NCBI RefSeq assembly: GCF_042653545.1 | Contig: NZ_JBHSIS010000002.1 | Location: 62,001 to 126,000, forward strand | Length of the DNA stretch: 64,000 nucleotides | Reading direction: 5' to 3' | From: Actinophytocola glycyrrhizae | Lineage (GTDB): Bacteria > Actinomycetota > Actinomycetes > Mycobacteriales > Pseudonocardiaceae | Part shown: one piece after another, positions 50,001 through 57,735 of the stretch | Position numbering within the stretch: position 1 is the stretch's first letter | Layout of the letters: every line of letters starts with the position of its first letter | Made by a program: the position numbers and the translations under genes | The notes under the pieces: model-generated | What the model was told of the DNA's origin: nothing | The model's database searches: none | What the model saw: the letters and a program-made list of their open reading frames with translations, nothing else

Positions 50001-50094
50001 CGGCCTGCTCCGGCTCGGCCACGCGGAGCGGGTCCCGTCCGTCCTGCTGCTCGAACCCTCACGACACACCGACCACGTCCGACACCCACACTGA
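47029..50094 (+). CDS. lanM: class II lanthipeptide synthetase LanM
   Basis: 1021-residue bifunctional enzyme that dehydrates Ser/Thr and forms (methyl)lanthionine rings. The N-terminal DUF4135 dehydratase domain (about 90-600) has VVYKPRDLAAHERFG, HALHAADMHFENVIAHG and LVDTEALFHP, the kinase-like catalytic and phosphate-handling residues. The C-terminal LanC cyclase domain (about 680-1010) has GGFHGFGGIAYGL, the zinc ligands in LGWCTGAAGL (Cys) and LSLCHGELG (Cys-His). All key motifs are present, so it should be active. ATG at 47029 may be leaderless; ATG 47068 is an alternative. The candidate precursor gene begins 18 bases downstream. Confidence 0.95.
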   Translation: MTPPPRAGTVLPMTETGLAGAFAAAWWAPALALAERATPVRGAMPSTEARARVARWRAGFGAGNRFDLRLAADGLDEVALLGLLTETPAALAARMSRPAWADTAERAVRAAVAHQVDTTDWRTALAAVLRPFVTGATDDLTDRISAHAHQVDLAALVNGFTARLSRLLVSVATRTFAHEVNTEVAAGHAAGFAEVATRLTEPARLAGLLTTYPVLARLLGQASTFQTEAFAELLGRFVADRTRIVATLFDGTDPGPLTEVRAGLGDTHRRGRSVASLTFADGSRVVYKPRDLAAHERFGAAVRRLNDVVPDLDLRTAGAVVRDGYGWVEFVPVAHLPDLAAADRFYRRQGALLALLHALHAADMHFENVIAHGDQPVLVDTEALFHPALSAPADGVDPAGRMLAESVQRTGLLPVVVAGEGGTADMSALGGTTVSDVLTDWVPDERGALREVRRTVTRSGAGNLPRFDGQDGRVADVAVHERALLDGFRTAYDAITRHRDEFTDLLDACAGDEVRVAVRHSRGYARLLAESTRPDLLRDGLTRDNALDVLWVESADDPLRWRVCRHELADLWALDVPVFTARPGSADLWSATGHRLPGVLARPGLASALAKINAMSEVDLRDQEWIIAAALATRAPAGGHRAVQPVPGHLAGTAAPPERLLVSACAIADRIVARSHADGDRVNWLGLELVDDQRWLVLPMGASLGTGYLGVALFLAQVADLSGVPRYAEVARQALGGLPRLFDLMRGRPDLVGTVGCGGFHGFGGIAYGLARLTTLLGDDGLDGGLRDATRTAVELAAAAAKAPGPAGVASGGAGCLAAMTAVHTELGLREAADLARECADGLAELVRRTGGHCGRPDGPAGFADGAAGIAWALARHDPDAAALAAAHARATGAQAGDLGWCTGAAGLAMAGGDLGALLADRPVLGDLSLCHGELGITEALADDRTERVAAVRRRRAGLILDAYIRYGPACGTPGGVPTPGILGGVAGIGYGLLRLGHAERVPSVLLLEPSRHTDHVRHPH

Positions 50095-50112
50095 GAGAAA
50101 CAGGAGCACACC

Positions 50113-50349
50113 GTGTCCGAGGAGCTGTTCACCACCGCCGACACCACCGCCGACGCCACCGACAAGGAGGAGCGCGGCTACCCGACGCCGCTGCTGCGGT
50201 TCATGCCCGCGATCACGTTCGGGGTGCGGGCGGCGGCACTCGCCGGCATGGCGGTGTCGGCGGGCGCGCTGGCCTTCGGGCTGGCAGGTGCGTTCGACGA
50301 CGTCACCGCGGGCGCGCACACGACCTGCTGCGGCGGCGAGTTCGACTGA
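50113..50349 (+). CDS. lanA: candidate lanthipeptide precursor peptide
   Basis: 78-residue peptide directly after lanM. GTG at 50113 has AGGAG in front. Residues 1-32 are polar and Thr/Asp/Glu-rich (leader-like); 33-61 are a Gly/Ala-rich hydrophobic helix able to span a membrane; 62-78 read DDVTAGAHTTCCGGEFD. Possible ring formers are Thr35, Ser49, Thr65, Thr70, Thr71 with Cys72 and Cys73. There is no classical GG/GA leader cut before the Cys region apart from small-residue runs, and no LanT transporter nearby. An alternative is a small membrane helper protein. The precursor role is inferred from position and composition. Confidence 0.7.
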   Translation: MSEELFTTADTTADATDKEERGYPTPLLRFMPAITFGVRAAALAGMAVSAGALAFGLAGAFDDVTAGAHTTCCGGEFD

Positions 50350-50446
50350 CACGGACACCGTGGTGCGGGCCGGGTGAGCCGGGTGAGAACGTCCGGTTCG
50401 CACCACTCTGGATCAAGCGGAGGACACCTCGGTAGTCTCGGCAACC

Positions 50447-53368
50447 GTGCGGAACCGCTCGTCAACAGTGGTGGGCCGCGACCAGGAGCTCCGTACCGTC
50501 GAGAACGCCCTGACCGCGGCGGCCGCCGGGCGGGGCAGCGCGGTGTTCCTCGTCGGCGAGAGCGGCATCGGGAAGTCCAGACTGGCGGCCGCGGCCGCCG
50601 ACCAGGCGTTCGGGGCCAACATGGTCCTGATGCGGGGCCGCGGCAGCGCCATCGGCCCCATGGTGCCCTTCCGGTCCCTCACCGAGGCGCTGCTGTCGCT
50701 GCTGCGTGCCGGTGAACCCCTCGACATCGCCGCCCTCGGCCCCTACCGGCCGGTCCTGGCCCGGCTCATCCCGGACTGGGGTGCCCCGGCCGCGCAGCAG
50801 CAGGACGGGTCGCTCGTCATCCTCGCCGAAGCCGTCCTGCGGCTGACCGGCCTCGCGGGCAAGGACCGCGGCTGCCTCGTGTCCCTCGACGACCTGCAGG
50901 ACGCCGACGCGGAAAGCCTCGCGGTCGTCGAGTACCTGATCGACAACCTCGACCGCCAGCCGACCATGCTGCTCGGCGCGATCCGCGACGAGCCCTGCCC
51001 CGCGCTCGACCTCGCCCGTGCCGCCGCCCGCCGCGGCACCGCGGTCCTCATCGACCTCAACCGTCTCGACCAGGCCGGGCTGCGGGACCTGGCCGGCGCC
51101 TGCCTCTCGGTGCCTGCGCCGGAGGTGCCCCGGCAGGCCGTGGAGCTGCTGTGGGCAGGCAGCGCGGGCAACCCGTTCCTGATCGAGGAACTGCTCGGCG
51201 GCATCGTCGACGGCGGCCTGCTCGTACCGGCGGAGAACGGCTGGCGCATGGCCGACCCGCCACCCGAGGACGTGCCCGCGACGTTCGCGCGGACCGTTGC
51301 CCGCCGCATCGAGACACTCGGGCCCGCCGTGCAGCAACTGTTGTCCGTGGCGGCCGTGGCAGGCAGGCGCTTCCCGCTCGCGGTCGCCCAGGCCGTGACG
51401 GGCCTGGGCGACCGCGAGCTGCTGTCCCACCTGCACGGCGACGCGGTCGCGCAGCTCGTCCAACCCGACGACCAGCTGCCCGACTGGTACACCTTCCAGC
51501 ACCAGCTGGTCCGCGAGGCGCTGCTGACGCTGCTGCCCCCGGCCGAACGGGCCCGCGTCGCAGAACAGGTCGCGGACGCGCTGGAGACCGTGTACCCCGG
51601 ACTGCCCGGCGAGTGGTGCCAGACGGCGGCCGCGCTGCGCCTCGACGCGGGCAACACCACGGTCGCGGGCCGCCTGTTCGCCGAAGCCGGCCGCCGCGCG
51701 AGCACGCAGGGCGCCGCGAACTCGGCGGTCGGGCTGCTGGACCGGGCGTGGGACCTGCTGGCCGGTGACGAGGCCGCCGAGCGGGCCGACACGCTCGAGC
51801 ACCTGGTGTACGCGCTCGCCGAGGCCGGGCTGGTGGAGCGGGCACTGGCCTCGGTCGGGACCCTCGACCAGGTCGGCGGCCTCGACCCGCGCCGAAGGGC
51901 GCGGCTGCACACCCGCCTCGCCTGGGCCGCCCAGGTCGCGGGCTCCGGCCCCGGCAACCTCGCACAGATCACCTCGGCACGCACCCTGCTCGGCCCCGAC
52001 GCCGACGAGGCGGACACCGCGCAGATCGACGTCGTCGAGGCCCACATCGTGCTGGACGTGCCCGGCCCGGGACAGCTCGAGAAAGCCGAGGCGCTCGCGC
52101 GCCGCGCCGCGGAGGTGGGCGACCGGGTCCCGCTGCCCGCGGTCGCGTGCCAGGCGTGGCAACTGCTCGGCGCGCTGCTCCGCTCAAGGGACCCGGCCGG
52201 TGCGACGGCCTGCCTGGAACGGGCGCGGCGCACCGCGATGCGGCACAACCTGCCGATCTGGGAGATCCACGCGCTGGTGCGGCTCGGCAACGACGACGCA
52301 CTGCGCGACGGCTACCTCGACCGGCTCGAACAGGCGCGGACACAGGCCACACTGGTCGGTGCCGTCACCGCCCGCTACCAGGCCGAGCAGAGCATCGCGC
52401 TGTACACGATCCTCGAAGGCGACTTCGCGGCCGCCGAGGCGCTCACCGACCAGGTGCTCGCGGCGGCGAGCAGGCTCAAACTCGTCGAGTGCGTCCACTA
52501 CGTGCTGATGGTGCGCGCGATCCTCGCCGGGCACCACGGCCGCCGCAGGGAGATGGACGAGGCGCTCGCGGCCTTCCGGCACTGGGAGGGCGACGCGCAG
52601 CCGCTGTACGCGCCGAGGATCCACGGCCTCGCCAAGGCGTTCTGCGCGCTGCTGGAGGAGAACCGGGCCCGCGCGATCGAGGAACAGGCACTCGCACTGC
52701 GGGCGGAGGACACCACGCCGACCGTGTTCCACCTCGGCGGCCGGTACGGGCTGCACCTGCTGCTCGGCGCGGTGACCGGCACGATCACCCGCGACGAGTT
52801 CGACACCGTCGCGTCCTCACCCGCCGCCGGGCTGCGGTGGGACCGGATGTTCGCGCAGTTCGGCCGCGCCGTCCTCGCGGGCCGCGCCGGTGCCGTCGCC
52901 GAGGCCGACACGGCGTTCGCCGACGCGCTCGCCGCGGGCACCCCGTACGCCATGGGCAGGCACCTCGGGCTGCGGCTGGTCGCCGAGTGCGCGCTGGCCG
53001 ACGGGTGGGGCGCGCCGGTCGAATGGCTGCGTGCCGCGGAGGACTACTTCCACTCCGCCGACATCCCGGCCGTCGCGAGCGCGTGCCGCGCCCTGCTGCG
53101 CAACAGCGGCGCGCGGGTCGGGCAGCGGCGCACCGGCCTCGCGGAGATGCCCTCCGCGTTGCGGTCGGCGGGCCTGACCGTCCGCGAGTACGAGGTCCTG
53201 CGGCTGCTCGCCGACCGGCTCGGCAACCGCGAGATCGCCGACCGCCTGCACCTGTCGCCGCGCACGGTGGAGAAACACGTGTCGAGCCTGATCACCAAGA
53301 CCGGCCTGCCCAACCGCATCGCCCTGTCCGAGTACGCGGTGACCACCAGTCCGCCGCCCCGGACGTGA
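50447..53368 (+). CDS. LuxR-family LAL-type regulator
   Basis: 973-residue large ATP-binding LuxR regulator. N-terminal AAA/NACHT-like ATPase with Walker A GESGIGKSRL (about residues 37-46) and Walker B CLVSLDDLQDAD; long helical TPR-like middle (about 380-880); C-terminal LuxR HTH (LTVREYEVLRLLADRLGNREIA and LHLSPRTVEKHVSSLI, about 905-965). GTG at 50447. It follows the precursor gene after a 97-base gap, so it is a likely pathway-specific activator of the lanthipeptide locus, though it could act elsewhere. Confidence 0.93.
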   Translation: MRNRSSTVVGRDQELRTVENALTAAAAGRGSAVFLVGESGIGKSRLAAAAADQAFGANMVLMRGRGSAIGPMVPFRSLTEALLSLLRAGEPLDIAALGPYRPVLARLIPDWGAPAAQQQDGSLVILAEAVLRLTGLAGKDRGCLVSLDDLQDADAESLAVVEYLIDNLDRQPTMLLGAIRDEPCPALDLARAAARRGTAVLIDLNRLDQAGLRDLAGACLSVPAPEVPRQAVELLWAGSAGNPFLIEELLGGIVDGGLLVPAENGWRMADPPPEDVPATFARTVARRIETLGPAVQQLLSVAAVAGRRFPLAVAQAVTGLGDRELLSHLHGDAVAQLVQPDDQLPDWYTFQHQLVREALLTLLPPAERARVAEQVADALETVYPGLPGEWCQTAAALRLDAGNTTVAGRLFAEAGRRASTQGAANSAVGLLDRAWDLLAGDEAAERADTLEHLVYALAEAGLVERALASVGTLDQVGGLDPRRRARLHTRLAWAAQVAGSGPGNLAQITSARTLLGPDADEADTAQIDVVEAHIVLDVPGPGQLEKAEALARRAAEVGDRVPLPAVACQAWQLLGALLRSRDPAGATACLERARRTAMRHNLPIWEIHALVRLGNDDALRDGYLDRLEQARTQATLVGAVTARYQAEQSIALYTILEGDFAAAEALTDQVLAAASRLKLVECVHYVLMVRAILAGHHGRRREMDEALAAFRHWEGDAQPLYAPRIHGLAKAFCALLEENRARAIEEQALALRAEDTTPTVFHLGGRYGLHLLLGAVTGTITRDEFDTVASSPAAGLRWDRMFAQFGRAVLAGRAGAVAEADTAFADALAAGTPYAMGRHLGLRLVAECALADGWGAPVEWLRAAEDYFHSADIPAVASACRALLRNSGARVGQRRTGLAEMPSALRSAGLTVREYEVLRLLADRLGNREIADRLHLSPRTVEKHVSSLITKTGLPNRIALSEYAVTTSPPPRT

Positions 53369-53466
53369 AACACGCCGTCCGCAAATCCCGGGCCGTGACC
53401 GGATCGTGCGCGAGAATCAAGTGGTACGGCGTGAAACGCGAGTGGCGGATCAAGTAGGGGGACCTT

Positions 53467-54114
53467 GTGGACCGGCTGGCCAGCCTGATCGAACCCGTCC
53501 CGCTGCTCGACCTCACCACCGCCGTCTGCCGGTGGCTGCAGGACGCGCACGAGGCCGCCGCCGAACTGCAGCGGGCCCGCCGCGGCGGGTCGCGCGGCGG
53601 CTGGCAGAACAACACGAGCTTCGGCGTCGACCGCTACCAGTACCTGCTCGCCACCGCGGGCACACTCACCGCGGAGATCCCCGACCTGCAGGTCGACCCC
53701 GCGTTCCAGTCGATCCTGCTGAAGCTGCCCCGCGTCGGCATCTACCAGTTCCAGGTGCCCGCCGGGCCCCGCGGCTCCCTCGGTGACACCAGTGAACTGC
53801 GCCGCGAACTGCTGACCGGCGCCGACGACCACGGCCTGATCAGCAGACCCGAGATCTGGCTCGGCGGCCGTGCCCGGCTGTTCCTCGTGTGGAACGGGTC
53901 CGAGGAGCACGGCCTCACCGGCGCGTGGATCGGCCAGGGCGAGATGCTCGAGAAGCGCATGGACTGGGACTGGGTGTTCAGCCTCCAGGACGTCACCGGC
54001 GCGGTGGGCATCCCGCGCCAGACCGGGCCGCTGGACCCGGCGATCTTCGACCTGCCCGAGCCGGCGCTGCCGCTGCGGCCACGGGACTCCGACGAGGACC
54101 GCCACACCGGCTGA
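53467..54114 (+). CDS. hypothetical protein (215 aa), partner of the XRE-ImmA/IrrE gene
   Basis: Family not recognised. 215 residues, soluble: helical N-terminus (LLDLTTAVCRWLQDAHEAAAELQRARRGG, in parts), then SFGVDRYQYLLATAGTL, a beta-rich LPRVGIYQFQVPAGPRGSLG and a late LFLVWNGSEEHGLTGAWIG (catalytic residues not obvious). GTG at 53467 has GTAGGGGGA in front. The next gene, encoding XRE-ImmA/IrrE, starts 75 bases later, in an arrangement like a toxin-antitoxin or stress-response pair. Function unknown. Confidence 0.6.
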   Translation: MDRLASLIEPVPLLDLTTAVCRWLQDAHEAAAELQRARRGGSRGGWQNNTSFGVDRYQYLLATAGTLTAEIPDLQVDPAFQSILLKLPRVGIYQFQVPAGPRGSLGDTSELRRELLTGADDHGLISRPEIWLGGRARLFLVWNGSEEHGLTGAWIGQGEMLEKRMDWDWVFSLQDVTGAVGIPRQTGPLDPAIFDLPEPALPLRPRDSDEDRHTG

Positions 54115-54189
54115 CCCCGGGCGCACCACTCTCCGTGCATGGACCACCATGCACGGCAACCCACCCTGTCGTTCGAAGGAGCCCGTCCC

Positions 54190-55287
54190 GTGCACCCGGA
54201 TGCCATCGCCGTCGCGCAGGCATTCGCGCCCGCCCGGCTCACGATGGCCCGCGAGCTGGCCGGCCTGCGCAAACGGGACCTCGCCGAGGCCATCGACCGC
54301 ACCGCGGCCGCCGTCTCCCAGTACGAGCTCGGTCAGGCCCGGCCAAGTGGCGAGACACTGCAACGCTGCGCGGCCGCACTCGACGTGCCCGTCTCCTTCT
54401 TCACCGCGGGCCGCCCGCAGCTGCGCCTCGACACCGCGGGCGCGCACTTCCGGTCCCTGCGCTCCACCACCACCCACCAGCGCCAACAGGCACTCGCGCA
54501 CGTCGAGCTGCTGTGGGAGCTGATCGACCAGCTCGACAACGTCCTCGAACTCCCTCGGCTCGACCTCGGCCTGCCACTGGGCATGCGCCCCGGTGACCCG
54601 GCCGCCACCGCCGGCATGATCCGCAAGGCGTGGCACGTCCCCACCGGCCCGGTCGTCCACCTGGTCCGCACCCTCGAAACCCGCGGCATCGTGCTCACCC
54701 AGCTGCCCGGCGTGGACGCCGAGACCATCGACGCGTTCTCCGCCGCACTGCACGGCCGCCCGATCATCGTGCTGTCCCGCAAGGGAAACCCGATGCGGCA
54801 GCGGTTCTCCGTCGCCCACGAGCTCGGGCACCTGCTGCTGCACCCCGAACCCGCCCCCGGCGACAGCAGGCACGAACGCGAGGCCAGCACGTTCGCCGCC
54901 GAGCTGCTCATGCCCGCCGACGAGATCCGCGACCGGCTGCCGACCCCCGTCGACATCACCGAGCTCAAAGAAACCGCCGACGGCTACGGCGTGTCCGTCG
55001 CCGCGCTCGCCTACCGAGGCAAGGACCTCGGCGTGTACAGCGAGTCCACCCTGCGCCGCGTCATGACGACCCTCACCCGGCTGGGCTGGCGCACCGAGGA
55101 ACCCGTCAGCTCCCGCTACCCGGGCGAACGGCCGGAACTGCTCGTCCGTGCCGCCGAACTGGCGCAGCGCCACGGCCTGCCGCTGCCCCTGCTCGCGGAC
55201 CGGCTGCACCTGCCGCTGCCCAGGCTGCGCGACCTGCTGGGCATGCCCGACCCGAAACCGCGGCTGCGGCTCGTCCACGGCGGCTGA
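54190..55287 (+). CDS. XRE-HTH protein with ImmA/IrrE metallopeptidase domain
   Basis: 365-residue two-domain protein. HTH_XRE at about 15-70 (RELAGLRKRDLAEAIDRTAAAVSQYELGQ, in parts); ImmA/IrrE zinc peptidase at about 180-290 with FSVAHELGHLLLHP (HExxH) and the third ligand region HEREASTFAAELLMP. GTG at 54190 is chosen because GAAGGAG lies 8 bases before it; an in-frame ATG at 54139 lacks one. Relatives cleave repressors (ImmR, DdrO) to switch on mobile elements or stress responses. Its substrate may be the upstream protein or another repressor. Confidence 0.88.
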   Translation: MHPDAIAVAQAFAPARLTMARELAGLRKRDLAEAIDRTAAAVSQYELGQARPSGETLQRCAAALDVPVSFFTAGRPQLRLDTAGAHFRSLRSTTTHQRQQALAHVELLWELIDQLDNVLELPRLDLGLPLGMRPGDPAATAGMIRKAWHVPTGPVVHLVRTLETRGIVLTQLPGVDAETIDAFSAALHGRPIIVLSRKGNPMRQRFSVAHELGHLLLHPEPAPGDSRHEREASTFAAELLMPADEIRDRLPTPVDITELKETADGYGVSVAALAYRGKDLGVYSESTLRRVMTTLTRLGWRTEEPVSSRYPGERPELLVRAAELAQRHGLPLPLLADRLHLPLPRLRDLLGMPDPKPRLRLVHGG

Positions 55288-55377
55288 GAAGTCCGTTCTG
55301 CGCTCGGCTACCTGGTGATGGTCGGCCTGCTCAGCCTGCTCTGACCGGCACGTCGGCTCCCGACTGAACCACACCCG

Positions 55378-56475
55378 CTAGCCGGACCGGTCGACGAGTA
55401 GTTCCGCGAGCAGCCGGGTGCGCAGCTCGTCCGCGGGCAGGTCCGGGGTGAGCAGCACGTCGCGGAGTGCGGTGGTCCTGGCGCGCAGCTCGGCCGCCTG
55501 GTGGGCGGTGGCGGTGACGCCGGTGAGATCGGTGGCGAGGGCGTCGGCCCTGGTCCTGGTCCTGGTCAGCTCGGCGGCGGTCTCGTCGAGGCGGGTGCGG
55601 GTGCGGGTCAGCTCCTCGCTCAATTCGTCTCCTCTGACGCGGGCCCGCGTGAGCTCACCGGACAGCTCGTCGACCCTCGCCATGGTGCGAGCGAGTTCCT
55701 CGTCGACGGTCCTGCGCAGGTCGGTGAGCGCGGTGCGGGCGGCGTCGCGTTCCGCGCGGGTGGCCGCCAGCTTCTCGGTGGTGGTGGCGAGGGCCTTCGC
55801 GGCCGTCTCGGCGCGGGCGCGCTCGTCGCGGACGATGACCTCCGCGCGTTCGCGTTCGGTCGTGGCCACGCCCTCGGCGCGGGCCTGAGCGCGTTCGGCC
55901 TCGGCGCGGGTCGCGTCGGCGGCGTTCGCGGCCGCCAGCGCCCGGTCCCGTTCCGCGCGTGCCTGCTCGGCCTCGGCGGTCGCGGCGCGGACAACCTCAG
56001 CCGCCTGGTCGGTCGCGCGCTGGGCCGCTGCCTTCGCGGCGGCGGCGGTCTCCTCGGCGGTCTGCCGGAGCCCACGTTCGCCGGCGACGGTCTCCTCCGC
56101 CTCGGCGACGCGGGCGGCGGCCGTCTCCAGCTCGGTGCCGAGTGTGTCCCGCAGGGCGGTGGCCGCGGCGAGGACCTCCTTCAGCGGCTCGGCGATCCGG
56201 TCCGCGGCAGCGGTGAACGTGCCGGCCGCGGCTGTGACGGCGGTGTCGGCGGCGGTGCCGAGCGCCTCGGCGAGCGCGTCCTGCGCGGCCGCGAGCTGCT
56301 TGCAGTTCTTGCCGCCCGGCCACGTCCGGTCCGGGCAGTACGCGTAGGGCCGTCCTCCTCTCGGGCCGGGCGGCGGCAGCGGCGCGCGGCAGCGGCTGAA
56401 CCCGCAGAGGGAGTCCGTTTCGAGGGTTTCGATCACGACATCGACCATGCCCGGCAGTCTAGTATTAGCTTTCAT
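55378..56475 (-). CDS. zinc-cluster plus long coiled-coil protein
   Basis: 365 residues. Cysteines 24, 29, 47 and 58 near the N-terminus (SLCGFSRCRAP ... YAYCPDRTWPGGKNCKQL) can form a zinc site; residues about 75-345 are a long Ala/Glu/Arg coiled coil with heptad and T-R-T-R repeats (ELTRTRTRLDETAAELTRTRTR, in parts). This looks like KfrA-type or partition-associated coiled-coil proteins without the usual KfrA helix-turn-helix. ATG at 56475 (or 56448). It is divergent from a tyrosine recombinase with 81 bases between, an arrangement seen on plasmids and integrative elements. Confidence 0.7.
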   Translation of the reverse strand: MKANTRLPGMVDVVIETLETDSLCGFSRCRAPLPPPGPRGGRPYAYCPDRTWPGGKNCKQLAAAQDALAEALGTAADTAVTAAAGTFTAAADRIAEPLKEVLAAATALRDTLGTELETAAARVAEAEETVAGERGLRQTAEETAAAAKAAAQRATDQAAEVVRAATAEAEQARAERDRALAAANAADATRAEAERAQARAEGVATTERERAEVIVRDERARAETAAKALATTTEKLAATRAERDAARTALTDLRRTVDEELARTMARVDELSGELTRARVRGDELSEELTRTRTRLDETAAELTRTRTRADALATDLTGVTATAHQAAELRARTTALRDVLLTPDLPADELRTRLLAELLVDRSG

Positions 56476-56556
56476 TACTCATAACCCCGGTTCCGATTTA
56501 CATAACCACAGCCTAGGTCGGCTACAGAACCCAGCTTTTGTAGCTAAGCTGTCGGG
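56476..56556. promoter_or_regulatory. AT-rich divergent promoter region with CAGCTT/AAGCTG repeat
   Basis: 81 bases between the coiled-coil gene (-) and the recombinase gene (+), unusually AT-rich on the left (TAGTATTAGCTTTCATTA just before the - start). Inverted repeat CAGCTT-N8-AAGCTG at 56532-56551 ends 5 bases before GTG 56557 and contains TAGCTA, a possible -10 box for a leaderless recombinase transcript. Confidence 0.5.
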
Positions 56557-57735
56557 GTGACGACAGGAGAGTTGACTCAGCCGCTCGACGGGCCGTGGCC
56601 AGGCGTCGACAGGCCAGCGGAGTTGCTGACGCGGATCGCGGAATGGCTCGGCGGCTACGGGAACCGCGCCACGAGACGCACCTACGCGGAAGGACTCGGC
56701 CTGCCCGTGACCGCGGTCGACATCCGCGACTGGCTCACCGACCCGGAACGCGACGACTGGGCCGTGGCCATCACCCGGTACGCGGCGGTCGTGGGCGCGA
56801 CCCCGGACCGGCCCGCCGCCCGGCACACCCCGCCGCCCGCGCCCCGCGGCCGGTTCCGGCACCTGCACTGGTTCCGCTGGTGCGCCACCCACGGCGTCGA
56901 CCCGCGCGCCGCGACCTCGACACACGTCAAGACCTGGATCGACGCCCTCACCACCGCGGACGCCGCACCGGCCACCCGCGACCGCATGCTCGCGACCGTC
57001 AAGGCCCTCTACACCCACCTCGCCGACACCGGCCTCGCGGCGGGCAACCCGGCCGCGCTCAACCGCCGCCGCCTCGGCCTGTCCGCCCCGTCGACCAGCG
57101 GCACCGTCGTCCTCACCACCGACCAGGTCCGCGCGCTCTACACGGCGGCGAGCACCCCGCGGCGGGGCGCCGGCGCCCTCGACACGGCACGCGCGACCGC
57201 CGTCGTCGCCCTGTTCACGCTGGGCCTGCGGGTCAGCGAACTGTGCGCCCTCGACCGCGGCGACCTGCACGTGACCCGCGGCCGTCGCGCGCTGCGGGTC
57301 CACGGCAAGGGCGGCAAGACCCGGGTCGTCTACCTGCACCGGGCCGCGGAACAGGCCCTGACCGGCTACCTGCGCGAACGCGACGCCGACGCGGGCACCG
57401 CCCCGGCCCGCCGGGGCGCACCGATCGACTCACCGCTCCTGGTCACCAGAACCGGTCACCGCTTCCGCCGCCAGGCCGTGTGGCAACTGCTGCGCCGCCT
57501 GTCCGCCGACACCCCGCTGCACCCGCACGCCCTGCGGCACTTCTACGTCACCACCGCCGTCGAGGCGGGCGCCCAGCTCGTCCACGTGCAGGCCGACGTG
57601 GGCCACACCAGCATCGACACGACCGAACAGGTGTACAACAACGCCGCCCGCGACCCGTCCCGCAGCGCCGTCGACCTGGTCGGCGACGCCCTGGAACTCG
57701 GCACGGCACACCAAACCGACAGCAGTGCGGTTTGA
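56557..57735 (+). CDS. tyrosine recombinase/integrase (XerC-like)
   Basis: 392-residue site-specific recombinase. SAM-like core-binding domain (about 95-180, LHWFRWCATHGVDPRAATSTHV, in parts) and catalytic domain (about 190-375) with all active residues: Arg in GLRVSELCALDR, Lys in GKGGKTR, His-x-x-Arg in HPHALRHFYVT, His in VGHTSI, and the Tyr nucleophile in TTEQVYNN. An extra N-terminal domain of about 90 residues is present. GTG at 57557-type starts downstream are ruled out by the domain; GTG 56557 is used. The stop overlaps the next start (TGATG). Confidence 0.92.
   Translation: MTTGELTQPLDGPWPGVDRPAELLTRIAEWLGGYGNRATRRTYAEGLGLPVTAVDIRDWLTDPERDDWAVAITRYAAVVGATPDRPAARHTPPPAPRGRFRHLHWFRWCATHGVDPRAATSTHVKTWIDALTTADAAPATRDRMLATVKALYTHLADTGLAAGNPAALNRRRLGLSAPSTSGTVVLTTDQVRALYTAASTPRRGAGALDTARATAVVALFTLGLRVSELCALDRGDLHVTRGRRALRVHGKGGKTRVVYLHRAAEQALTGYLRERDADAGTAPARRGAPIDSPLLVTRTGHRFRRQAVWQLLRRLSADTPLHPHALRHFYVTTAVEAGAQLVHVQADVGHTSIDTTEQVYNNAARDPSRSAVDLVGDALELGTAHQTDSSAV

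Noticed and set aside
50113..50349. Treating the 78-residue peptide as a holin or toxin
   Set aside because: A single helix with a C-terminal TTCC motif directly after LanM is better explained as a LanM substrate, though a membrane helper role is not excluded.
55300..55344. Hydrophobic codons (GYLVMVGLLSLL then stop) after the ImmA/IrrE gene
   Set aside because: Only about 15 residues with no start context; could be the tail of a lost membrane gene but too short to call.
56595..57734. Frame of the SpoIIE phosphatase stays open back through the recombinase gene, as if they were fused
   Set aside because: The upstream translation is low-complexity Arg/Pro and unrelated to any domain; the recombinase in the other frame has all catalytic motifs. 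The phosphatase starts at ATG 57735.
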